Assembly: GCA_905221605.1 (NCBI GenBank)
Contig: CAJNDS010000914.1
Location: 37,501-51,955, forward strand
From: Symbiodinium natans
Lineage: Eukaryota > Sar > Dinophyceae > Suessiales > Symbiodiniaceae
Length of the DNA stretch: 14,455 bases
Direction: 5' to 3'
Shown: positions 1-6,871 of the stretch, in pieces
Numbering within the stretch: position 1 is the first letter of the stretch
Layout of the letters: each line of letters opens with the position of its first letter
The notes under the pieces: model-generated
Told to the model about the DNA's origin: nothing
The model's database searches: none
The model's input: the letters and a program-made list of their open reading frames with translations, nothing else
Position numbers and translations under genes: made by a program

Positions 1-128
1 AGGCACCTGGGCCCAAAACAGCAGTCATCGAAATGCGAACCTCTGCCTGCAGTTCTGTTGCCCTCCTGCGGAGTTATGAAGCCTCGTTGATGACCAGCGT
101 CACCATCTAAGCAAGAACCAAAATTTAC

Positions 129-214
129 AGGGCAGGACATCAAAGAGCACTGCAGTGTGGCCATCTTTGAAGGCGTACACGGGACGAACCATGCCACCAC
201 AGCATTCTAACTCG
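129..214 (-). CDS. possible C-terminal extension exon near window edge
   Basis: Frame reads SELECCGGMVRPVYAFKDG and then HTAVLFDVLP up to a GT donor (gtaaat). A possible acceptor is aaatctgcag. The entry phase is not settled. The gene probably continues beyond position 1. Confidence 0.45.
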
Positions 215-356
215 CTGCAGATTTGAGAAAACCACTCAGAAGTTGCATGCAATGATGAATCCGATGATTGTATCTGGTTGTTCGCCACTCTCTACCGAGC
301 TCCAACGTTGAAGCCAAATACTCACACGCACACTCACACACAACCAAAACACCTGC

Positions 357-416
357 CTGCACCACAACATGGCGAAGAGATTCAAACTGCCCGTGCATTC
401 TGTCCACCAGCTTGTC
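357..416 (-). CDS. possible C-terminal extension exon
   Basis: Codes DKLVDRMHGQFESLRHVVVQ between ctaccaag|G and a GC donor (gcaggt). Phase 0 at both ends, matching the exon upstream. Predicted helical; no family recognised. Confidence 0.5.
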
Positions 417-527
417 CTTGGTAGCTGGTAACATCAAGGGGGTCGTCCGTGTCTTTGAATAGCCGTGCCACAAACTTGTGTTGTCTTCAACCCGACCTGC
501 CGTTCAGTCCAAAGCGCCCGCGAAAAC

Positions 528-605
528 ATACGCCAGTCTATGCATCTTAGACACGAACTCGGATCGCATGATGTCAACGGCTTCCACAGGATCGTGAACC
601 GACTC
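528..605 (-). CDS. possible C-terminal extension exon
   Basis: Between gatcgcag|G and a GT donor (gttttc, the same donor word as at 2750) it codes ESVHDPVEAVDIMRSEF then VSKMHRLAY, probably helical. Phase 0 at both ends. Reading on without splicing meets TGA at 504-506, so an intron is required. Region 606-855 holds nothing else recognised. Confidence 0.5.
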
Positions 606-855
606 CTGCGATCAACTTCCAGTTCTGCACCATGCGACAGCAGCAGGTTGCATCCACACACATGCTTCTATGGTACTGTCATCAACTATTCCAAGACACA
701 CGACAAGCAAATTCTCAAAGACATGCCATGAGCACAAATGGTCGTAACACAGCCTAGCTTTCACATAAAGCCGCATGAAGTGTACTGATTTATGTAGGAC
801 CTTTCCAATTATCCAGCACCATGCCAAGCAGAAATGCCGACTTGAGCCATCTTGC

Positions 856-941
856 AGGTAAGCAAGATACAGCCAATTAACCTCCGCATCTTGGTGGTTG
901 TCGGAAACGACCAGCTCGTCTTCATCAAGTCGTACCTTCAT
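856..941 (-). CDS. possible C-terminal extension exon
   Basis: Codes MKVRLDEDELVVSDN then HQDAEVNWLYLAY with a GC donor (gcaaga). Acidic and protein-like; no family recognised. It follows the kinase in the same orientation. Confidence 0.45.
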
Positions 942-975
942 CTTGTTACAATAACGACACATGACCACCATCATG

Positions 976-1003
976 CACGGGCTGATTCTGGAGTCTTAAT
1001 GTT
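976..1003 (-). CDS. possible short exon closing the kinase domain
   Basis: SNIKTPESA fits the R-x-T-x-x-x-A pattern that closes kinase domains (usually DP-x-x-R-I-T). The DP pair is not visible. Boundaries are uncertain. Confidence 0.35.
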
Positions 1004-1058
1004 CGAGCTTGATCTTGGGCAGCGAAGCACTGTGTAGGCGATCTGGTCTGAGGCAAAC

Positions 1059-1127
1059 CTTTGCACCATGGATTGAACCAAGTTGAACCAAGTTGCCTCG
1101 CAAACCGGCTCGTCGTCGGCACGATTG
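1059..1127 (-). CDS. probable C-lobe exon: helix H
   Basis: Codes NRADDEPVCEATWFNLVQSM and then VQ; WFNLVQSMV resembles the F-x-LI-x-ML helix near the end of kinase domains. Starts after gattttag, ends before a GT donor (gtttgc). Inside it the 10-nt word TTGAACCAAG (plus-strand sense) is present twice in tandem. Region 1128-1556 between this and the previous exon holds nothing else I can place. Confidence 0.55.
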
Positions 1128-4100
1128 CTAAAATCCAGAGATGAGATGGGCGTCTCAGTTGATTGGCTGGAGTTCGGCGGCGTGGGCATGGCGCTGGAAG
1201 GCGCACGGATGTCCCTACGAAGATAATCTAGGCTGTGCCATGCTCTGCCTGTCTCTATATGCTGGCTGGCCACCATGCAATGGAAAGCTTGCGGCGTCTC
1301 CCCACGTGTTCGCCATGAGCTCTGTTCATCTCTGTTCAATCCCGTGGTCAGAACTATGACGGAAAAACAGCTGAGCACCGGACGGTATGCAAGTGCTCCA
1401 ATATGTGCAACGTGAGAGCAACTGTGACAAAACTCTACGGCGTGTCTTGGACTGGTGTACTAGACGCAGCAACCAGCAACGCTAACAGTTGCATCGGAAA
1501 GCACCTCCAACGTTCCCGAAAGAAACAGCCAAGTTCTTCACTGGCACCCAAAAAACTTGAGCCTCGTCTTGATCCGCCCATTTCTGCCTGGCCTCATCGA
1601 TACAATGCACATCAAAACGCAAACTGTGCTCTTTGCGATCTGACAGCCACTACATCACCAGATACCGCCAACTGCACCTGCCGAAAACAGAGTCAAACAC
1701 GAACCATAGTGGCCCCCAAGCCCCATGCCGTGCGCAACATGTGTTGCGGAAACCGGTCTTCGAGGAACCTGAGAAGAGAGCGGCTGCAAAAGAGCCCTCA
1801 ATAGGATGACCCCTAGATGCCTCTCCATCATGGCCAGGTGCTCTTGGTTGTCATGCCTAAGCAACTACCAGTCACAAACAGTGACACAGTGACTACCAGT
1901 CACAAACAGTGAAACACTTGATGTTTTGGGGCAACTGCACGCTGAAAGGTCGCGTGCCCGTGTAGAGCATGGCAATGATACAACCTCACATGAAGCGCCC
2001 TGCGCTGCATCACTGTCTGGAATCAAGGGAGGCGTGGGTCAAGCTTCCGGCCAGCACTCCAGATGTCCGATTTCTCATCCCAAAGCAGGCCCAAAGCGAC
2101 CTCTGGACCTCAAGACTGTACCACATGGCACGGATCCGTTATGTCTCGGGTCGGGAACGCAATGTCATCATGCGAACAGTGCCACAAACTGCACATGATC
2201 CTACTGCTGCAGACTCCGCTGTGAGCATCGTTGGGCACAGTCCACCCTGTTTGTGAGAGGTCCGAAATCTGTTCTTGTCTTAGAGGCCTGCTATGCGTGT
2301 CTTCAAACAGAAGCCGCCACAGCAGCGTGGCGCAAGGCACAAACGGAAAGATGTGAGGGTTTGTGCTGATAAAGGGTTTTGTGGGTGATCGGATCGCATT
2401 GGGTTTGGTGAGGCATGAGGCCCGGCATGTCATCGAGCCACCAACACAGCATACCAAGACTCTCATAACCTACACGCCCAACTCAACTTCAGAGTCAACG
2501 GACATGGCTCTCAAGACCAAGTTTCTTGCTTCGGAATTGTCGCGTGCCGGCTCGGCCGCGGAAAGCCTCGTCTTTCTTGATCGCAGAGCCGAAGTCGATG
2601 ATGCTAATGCTGCCTCGGCTCTACTGACAAAACTTCAAGGACTCAGCTGCTGCTGTACACAAGCAAGTGAAGAAGCACTCTCCTGGGCCCACACAATCCA
2701 TTGGCCGCAGTGCTTCTTTACCCGGCTCCTCTCAATCACGCAACGAAAACAGTGCTGGAAATGGAATACCAGCGAGTGCGGGAATCAATCTTGGTCACAT
2801 TAGCGTGGGCCCTTCTTCAGAGTAAAGTTATCAAGGGAAAGAGATGAAGACACAAAGGCAAGAAGAGAGAGCTTGCGAAACCCAGTGTGGAGAGCCCCGA
2901 AAGCGCTACAACTGAGGAACTCCGTCTCGGACCCCCTTCTAACAAAATCAAGCCCCCGTCGAGAAGGAAGTAGAAAGCAGCAGAAAGCACCTCGTGGGCT
3001 GGTCTTGGATGCGATTGGGGCGTTCGCTCGGACGAAACTACTACAGCTAAACCATGTAATCCTAACCCAAACTCCCTGAACCTTAAACCTAAACTTCCTT
3101 GACTGCTAGCAGCTGGACTGTTGTCATTATCGCACATCTCGGACACCATGCTTTGAATGCTGAAATCGAACACCAACCAGCACACACTGGAAGCGTCCCG
3201 CGGGTGCGGCGCCACGCGAACAGCAGCATCACGAAGCATGACGTTTCGGCATTTCCTAGGCCAGCTGGAGATTATCAAGCTGAAACGCTCTGGAAGATAT
3301 AGCCTGACATAGCCCTGAACCCTACACATGCTACGTCTGTCCTTCCGCAAAGCTGGAATTTGGGGCTCTGGCAAATCTGTGTGTATGACACCTTTCACCA
3401 ACATGCTCGACTGGGCTGCATGGCCCCAATCTGCTCTCACGAACTCACCAGCTCATGCGATCATCGGGTAGAGAAGCTTGATTGCACATGCGCTCTAAAG
3501 ATGAACAGTAGCCAGAAAGTCACTGCAGATGTCACGTCCTTCAAGAATCGAGGCCTTCAAGCTGAATCCAATCCAAGTGCCTAACAGTGCCTAACATTGC
3601 CTAACTTTTCAGGCAAGCGCGGCACGAAATCCAAAAACCCTACGGCCCTGGGAAGCTCTTGGGCACCTGCAGCATGCAGACCTGCGAGGCCCTGAAGCAG
3701 CTGGTGGGCAATGCTGCGCAGGTCCTATGCAAAATAGGCCGGGAAGAGAGCGTGCCAAGCGGTGCCATGAAAGGCTTGCGCAAAGGCGCGTTCTTTCTGG
3801 GGTATCAATGCTTGAGATGCCTTCCCCGTCAAATGCTGCTACGCAAGGATGGAACATCAAAGGAGACCCTGCCAAAGTCCTCCAGGAAGAGCCCACAGCC
3901 ATTGTTCCTTCCGGGTCACATGTTCATGGAGGGAACAAAAACTGAAAACTAGAAGACGAAAGGATGTGTCGCTGCCTGGGGCTAAGGTTGGTTGTGGGGT
4001 ACTTTAATGGAGGTTGGCCAGAACACAACACACGGGCCTACGTTACAGTTACACAGTCTCTTGCCAAAGTCGGCTTTAACTACTGCAGGGGTTCGCCCAC

Positions 4101-5169
4101 TCCCTTCCTCAATCCCGCCTGGGGTTGGTCCTACAGTACGGAATGGCTTGCAGAACGATTGTCCTCTTCAAGAAGTCCCGGAGGCTGATGCCCAGCTGCT
4201 CAAAGACCATGCCTCAACCAAGAAGCAAAAACATTGAGAACTTACGGGGGCACGTCGAGGGAAACGCAACTCGCCCATTCTGCCACGTCTGCAGAAGGCG
4301 AAAGACGCCCTCCCGCCCTCTCTCTCTCTCTCTCTCTCTCTCTAGCTCTCTCTTTTGCTCTCTCTGTTTTTGTTTCTCCTCTCTCTCTCCCCCCTGAGGG
4401 GGCCACCCAAAGGGCGCGCATCCATGTCTGTCTCTCTTTTTCTCTCACAATAAGGCCATGTCAGAAATGCTGCGGAGGCTCCAGAAAACCTCAGGTGATT
4501 GGGTTCAGGATGTTGTTCAAGGGACTCCAAAATGCACAAAACCATGATTACAAAAATGGCCTCGGTTGGCCGAGCAGCTGTCCAAGAGCCTAACACATAG
4601 TCTTTTCCTGCGGCAAGCAGCTCTGCACGTGCACCAAAGGACAGGCGTAACACATTTGGTGTGTAACCTTTTGATTGAAGTCCTAATCAGCAGGCCTGTG
4701 CGTGTCCAAGCGCTGGATATACTGGAGCATCTGCAAGAGAAAGCTTGCGCCGGTCTTGACACGCAATCTGCTTATGGCTTATGGTCCGCGCGTGCCAGCA
4801 ATCCAGCCTCTGCTTCCTCCACTGCCTGCTCACAAAAATCATCTCCCTGCACGGCGCATCTAAGAAGCTGCGTGCAGGCGACACTCATGGATTCCATGTA
4901 CGTGCGGATCTGCACTGGGGCTGGCACAGCCTTGCCAACCTTTATGGCCACGAAATCTCCAGTCTGAAGATCCTGACTGATCCAGCTTGTCTTTGTCATA
5001 TCTTGTCACTGATGCCACAACTTAACACGCTGCCTGGCGCAGCTTAAGTCTCTGCTGCCACGCATGAAGCCGCACGGTTTCTTCAAGCCAGGGTAACGAC
5101 CGTGACCTTGCCTTCGCTGCCAGGACACGGCCAAAGGTTCCGTCACCAAGTCGGCTGCGCAGCTCGTAC
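1059..5169 (-). CDS. LAMMER/CLK-type dual-specificity protein kinase, catalytic domain split over at least 16 small exons
   Basis: Spliced minus-strand gene. Kinases of this family (CLK, Doa, AFC, Kns1) are typically nuclear and phosphorylate SR splicing factors on Ser/Thr, with autophosphorylation on Tyr. Motifs appear in the canonical order with conserved reading phase: RYELRSRLGDGTFGRVL, DFVAIK, MLQYIQRLD, CVRLLDS, MVFEQLGISL, helix E, VIHTDL, IIDFGSA, GTRQFRSPEV, KSDIWSAG, CIIAMLYTG and then EHLAMMER, the diagnostic family motif. The HTDL form of the catalytic loop is also typical of CLK/PRP4/SRPK-like kinases. Inferred introns run from 33 to 561 nt; about half begin GC, one apparently GA. 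The intact frame across so many junctions argues for a functional gene rather than a pseudogene. The lysine expected after HTDL is not found (see findings). The full N-terminus is not fixed. SR-protein kinase function is inferred from family membership. Confidence 0.92.
1557..1623 (-). CDS. probable C-lobe exon (kinase insert region)
   Basis: Codes LRFDVHCIDEARQKWADQDE and then AQ, from acceptor gcacag to a GT donor (gttttt). It lies where CLKs have the variable YF-x-LDWDE region. Protein-like composition and splice signals support it; homology is weak and the entry phase does not match the exon above without another junction. Confidence 0.55.
1705..1768 (-). CDS. kinase exon: segment after the LAMMER motif
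   Basis: Starts after ctctcttctcag|G, completes Arg, and codes FLEDRFPQHMLRTA, matching the x-LGP-x-P-x-HM segment that follows LAMMER. It may run to a GT donor after GATM (gttcgt), though a GC donor earlier is possible. The 3' edge is uncertain. Confidence 0.7.
1821..1856 (-). CDS. kinase exon: LAMMER motif
   Basis: Codes HDNQEHLAMME and two bases of Arg, giving EHLAMMER, the motif that names the LAMMER kinases. Acceptor gcttag|G, GC donor (gcatct) in phase 2. Reading on through the donor gives HLG, a possible alternative end at 1811, but the frame of the next exon favours the GC donor. Confidence 0.9.
1864..1919. repeat. 28-bp tandem duplication inside a 79-nt intron
   Basis: Two copies starting ACTACCAGTCACAAACAGTG at 1864 and 1892, nearly identical for about 24 nt. 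They fill most of the intron between the CIIAMLYTG and LAMMER exons. Each contains GTGACT/AGTCAC-type inverted words. Confidence 0.93.
1936..1984 (-). CDS. kinase exon: helix F end, GCII-x-LYTG
   Basis: Completes Gly and codes CIIAMLYTGTRPFSV plus two bases of Gln. Acceptor atgtgag|G, GT donor (gttgcc). Upstream intron 67 nt, downstream intron 79 nt. Confidence 0.9.
2052..2108 (-). CDS. kinase exon: P+1 loop (SPEV) and helix F (DIWSAG)
   Basis: Completes Ser and codes PEVALGLLWDEKSDIWSA plus one base of Gly. PEV is the CMGC form of APE and SDIWSAG is the helix F anchor. Acceptor cttgag|G, GC donor (gccgga), phase 1 at both ends. Confidence 0.93.
2530..2620 (-). CDS. kinase exon: DFG motif and activation segment
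   Basis: A 91-nt exon coding SRGSISIIDFGSAIKK, DEAFRG and RAGTRQFR, then one base of Ser. DFG (2588-2596) binds magnesium. It starts after gtcagtag in phase 0 and ends at a classic GC donor (gcaaga). GTRQFR then SPEV across the intron matches CMGC activation segments. Confidence 0.93.
2751..2811 (-). CDS. kinase exon: rest of the catalytic loop
   Basis: With acceptor gaagaag|G this exon completes Leu and gives AHANVTK, so the loop reads HTDL then AHAN with the metal-binding Asn in the right place. It continues IDSRTRWYSISST to a GT donor (gttttc), phase 0. The start could alternatively be three bases upstream, giving HTDL then RAHAN with one extra residue. The pyrimidine-rich tract before the acceptor (2817-2875 on the complement) is long. 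Confidence 0.7.
3373..3391 (-). CDS. kinase microexon, 19 nt: catalytic loop VIHTDL
   Basis: Between acceptor gtgaaag|G and GC donor (gccaga) this exon completes Gly and codes VIHTD plus two bases of Leu. Joined upstream it reads LHAAG then VIHTDL, the exact spacing of the CLK catalytic loop with the catalytic-base aspartate. Confidence 0.87.
3576..3605. repeat. 10-bp tandem repeat, three copies, in an intron
   Basis: AGTGCCTAAC occurs at 3576 and 3586, with ATTGCCTAAC at 3596. It lies in the 275-nt intron between helix E and the catalytic-loop exon. Confidence 0.95.
3667..3724 (-). CDS. kinase exon: helix E
   Basis: Codes DLRSIAHQLLQGLAGLHAA plus one base of Gly. This is helix E, which packs under the catalytic loop (QLLxGLxxLHxxG). 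Acceptor gcatag|G, GT donor (gtgccc). An in-frame TAG just upstream fixes the acceptor. Confidence 0.9.
3880..3907 (-). CDS. candidate 28-nt exon between helix D and helix E
   Basis: Codes NNGCGLFLE, which fits the usual link after helix D (FLKRN-x-G-x-x-L-x-LE). Phase matches on both sides: it completes the Leu codon of the hinge exon and continues into DLRSIAHQ. The donor would be GA (gacttt), a rare type known in dinoflagellates; a GT donor ten bases further on is the alternative and would add DFGR with a two-base phase change. Confidence 0.5.
4152..4212 (-). CDS. kinase exon: hinge (MVFEQLG) and helix D
   Basis: Codes MVFEQLGISLRDFLKR and then TIV. VFE is the hinge that binds the adenine ring and SLRDFLKR is helix D. 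Acceptor ttgag|G, GC donor (gcaagc), phase 1 in and phase 2 out. The upstream intron is only 33 nt. Confidence 0.88.
4246..4288 (-). CDS. kinase exon: strand 5 segment before the hinge
   Basis: A 43-nt exon coding TWQNGRVAFPSTCP, ending one base into an Arg codon. It has the best splice signals of the gene: acceptor cgccttctgcag and donor gtaagt. Phase matches both neighbours. The content itself is not diagnostic; placement rests on splice signals and phase. Confidence 0.65.
4318..4343. repeat. (CT)13 microsatellite in an intron
   Basis: Twenty-six uninterrupted CT bases, followed by more CT-rich sequence to about 4390. It is (AG)n on the gene's sense strand, ending about 30 nt before the acceptor of the 4246-4288 exon. 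Confidence 0.97.
4571..4607 (-). CDS. kinase exon: strand 4-5 (CVRLLDS)
   Basis: Begins with the base that completes Arg, then KRLCVRLLDSCS; corresponds to the CV-x-LLD segment before the hinge. Acceptor gccgcag|G, GC donor (gccaac), phase 2 to 0. Confidence 0.72.
4696..4730 (-). CDS. kinase exon: end of helix C to strand 4
   Basis: Codes MLQYIQRLDTH plus two bases of an Arg codon. Strong pyrimidine-rich acceptor (ctttctcttgcag) and GC donor (gcctgc) in phase 2. The next exon completes the Arg codon. Confidence 0.75.
4808..4825 (-). CDS. candidate 18-nt microexon: helix C
   Basis: Codes AVEEAE after gagcag and before a GC donor (gctgga); joined to the next exon it reads AVEEAE then MLQYIQ, which fits helix C and its conserved glutamate. 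About ten residues between VAIK and this point are still unplaced; IRTYMESM near 4880-4905 is a possible source. Tentative. Confidence 0.45.
4940..4972 (-). CDS. kinase exon: VAIK strand 3
   Basis: A 33-nt exon coding DLQTGDFVAIK, with the ATP-anchoring lysine. Acceptor gtcag|G, GT donor (gttggc), phase 0 at both ends. It joins directly to the glycine-loop exon to give AAK then DLQTGDFVAIK, exactly the spacing seen in CMGC kinases. Confidence 0.85.
5112..5169 (-). CDS. kinase exon: glycine-rich loop
   Basis: Encodes YELRSRLGDGTFGRVLAAK, the ATP-binding GxGxFGxV loop (here GDGTFGRV) that opens the kinase domain. The exon starts after tcttgtcag|G and ends at a GC donor (gcaagg), phase 0. The frame is also open upstream to about 5232 (EESFLQHLVRYEL), which would restore the usual RYE; so the 5' edge may be further up, or a 31-nt intron may end at 5170 with donor gtgagg. 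Confidence 0.85.
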
Positions 5170-5843
5170 CTGACAAGATGCTGAAGAAACGATTCCTCAC
5201 ATGGGGAACCTCCAGCAACCATGCGAACCATTGCTCCGCTTCACTACTAGGTCGGGGGCCTTCCACGAGCCAGGATCATTCCTTTCTTCCACCTCTCACA
5301 TATTCATTCTGCTTCAGAATGCTAAGCTGCTAACCACAAACCGCACCAAAGCTGCAAATTCATGTGCTTATTGGTACAAGGATGTAGGCTGCGACATCTG
5401 CACAACAAGGAAGCACCTGAAGTGAGGATGTGCGGACGGTCGTCGTGGGCACGAACTGTCGAGCTCAGACCTTATGCTGAACCAGCCAAGCTCTTACAGG
5501 GTGAGGACTGAAAGCACCCGAAGCTGCCACGAAGTTGCTCATCGTCCCTTTCAATTTGCATCATGTTCAAGACATCGACCCCAAACACATACAAGCCCCC
5601 CAAGAGGACAATAGGCCAGAGCGCAGCATAATTAACATTGCACGCAGAGAGCTTGCCATGAGCAAAAGGCTTGGACTGGCAAAATGGCAAAGGCAGTCCA
5701 GGGTTTGTGAACATGTGAACATCGAGTTTGCAGCGCTAGGTCCAGGTCTGAGATCCCACGGGGGTCGAAAGAAGGCAAAATTCAAAAGCTCCCACGAAGT
5801 ATGCGAAAGCTGAGGAGTCAGGGCTATTGCTACATCAAGCTAC

Positions 5844-5990
5844 CGTGCGATGTGGCTCTGCTTCTGCTGGGCCATGCTTGCTTCCTTCCCGCGGGGTCGG
5901 GATCTCGACCTGCGACACGGCGACATGAGCGGCGTTAGCGATCAGACTGGGGCCCAACCTCGAAGACGATCTCTGCATCTTGCGCGACAT
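5844..5990 (-). CDS. candidate upstream exon, basic/Ser-rich N-terminal segment
   Basis: Minus-strand open stretch beginning MSRKMQRSSSRLGPSLIA after a possible acceptor (gcgcag) and ending at a possible GT donor after CGCACG. Third codon positions are rich in G and C, as in the confident exons downstream. It lies 5' of the glycine-loop exon and could be part of the basic, serine-rich N-terminal region many LAMMER kinases have, but no motif proves it belongs to the same gene. The plus strand is also open here, so orientation is not certain. Confidence 0.35.
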
Positions 5991-6289
5991 CTGCGCAATC
6001 AAGCAACATGGAGAAAGCAAATCGTACATTTGTTCTGCATGCAATCGCGCGCGTTCCAAGAGCCCACGGTGCCTGACGAAATCGTCGGATGGTCAGCAAA
6101 GCTGAGCCCAATGGACTTCAGTGATCAATATCCTCAAAAGCTCTGCATTTGCAAGACAAAAGCTTTCACACACATTGGACACCGTAAACAACATCTGCAG
6201 AGGTGCATGCAGACGCACGCTCCTGGATGAATTTGGCAGCACCGTGTGTAGTAACCCTTGGTCGCATGCTCGGCATGTGCTAACTATAC

Positions 6290-6419
6290 GACAACGCAAG
6301 CCGGTCGTGTCTAGAGTCATCCTGATTGTCATAACAACACGGCCGTCAAAGCTGTCAACAAACGTCGAGGCCACGGCCCGCATTCGAGCGAACAGCTGCA
6401 TGCCGCCCAGCGAACGCAT
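6290..6419 (-). CDS. candidate upstream exon, unrecognised
   Basis: Minus-strand frame reading MRSLGGMQLFARMRAVAS and then TFVDSFDGRVVMTIRMTL, with GC-rich third positions and no low complexity. Both ends are uncertain. It may be a 5' exon of the kinase gene or a separate gene; I do not recognise the sequence. Confidence 0.3.
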
Positions 6420-6429
6420 GCGAGCGCGT

Positions 6430-6747
6430 ACTCATGTGCACTCCCACTTGCAACCGCCTGGAACCGCTAACTGTAAAACCACCATTTAAGAGCTGCGATC
6501 CTTCTCAAAACATTCTTGGCGCGGAACGTGACCTGGTCCCCTGCGTGGTGTATGAATCTGGTTGGACGGGACCCCTTGAACCCAGAAGCTAAGGTGATAC
6601 ACATGGTACCTACACAGACACACTTGTTGCCGACACACTTGTAGGTGCCCAAGTACTGGTGGAAGAAACAGAGGAAACGAGCGAAAGTGTACAAAGGGAT
6701 GTCAATGTCAGCGGTATAGAAAAATGACTGGAATGTCATATGAATAT
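6430..6747. other. no supported gene
   Basis: The minus strand is open here with a Cys-rich stretch (YKCVGNKCVCV) and short repeats of GACACACTTGT on the plus strand. No family is recognised and no splice-supported exon could be defined. Confidence 0.4.
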
Positions 6748-6871
6748 GTTGTGAATGCAACGTTCCATATGTGTTGTATCAAATTGTTGGGCTCGTGTGT
6801 CAATGATGTGTTGTGATTGCAACGTTCCATATGTGTTGTATCAAGTTGTAGGGTTCGCGTGTCAATATTGA
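6748..6871. repeat. 62-bp tandem duplication
   Basis: Copies begin at 6748 and 6810, each starting GTTGTGA and containing TGCAACGTTCCATATGTG; they differ at only a few positions. The context is AT-rich relative to the flanks. Confidence 0.95.

Noticed and set aside
504-506. In-frame TGA that would make the 357-605 region a pseudogene
   Set aside because: It falls in a likely intron between a GT donor at 527 and an AG|G acceptor at 416, and both flanking exons keep the same phase.
840-849. Second possible spliced-leader relic (TGGCTCAAG on the minus strand)
   Set aside because: Only nine bases agree, with no match to the CCGTAGCC half.
1969-2256. A protein-like 95-codon plus-strand ORF (REAWVKLPAS...)
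   Set aside because: It is the antisense of the kinase exons at 1936-1984 and 2052-2108, whose motifs are unmistakable.
3056-3095. Telomere-like words (CCTAACCC, CCTTAAACCTAAAC)
   Set aside because: No regular seven-base period; too short and degenerate to call an interstitial telomere.
2817-3440. A 207-codon minus-strand ORF containing VIHTDL
   Set aside because: Only the 19-nt catalytic-loop exon inside it is coding; the rest reads intron sequence, including the pyrimidine-rich tract before the next acceptor.
5535-5813. Plus-strand ORF of 92 codons and an overlapping minus-strand frame with a hydrophobic stretch (YAALWPIVLLGGLYVFG)
   Set aside because: Both strands look equally coding-like and neither has a family match or clear splice sites, so neither could be supported.
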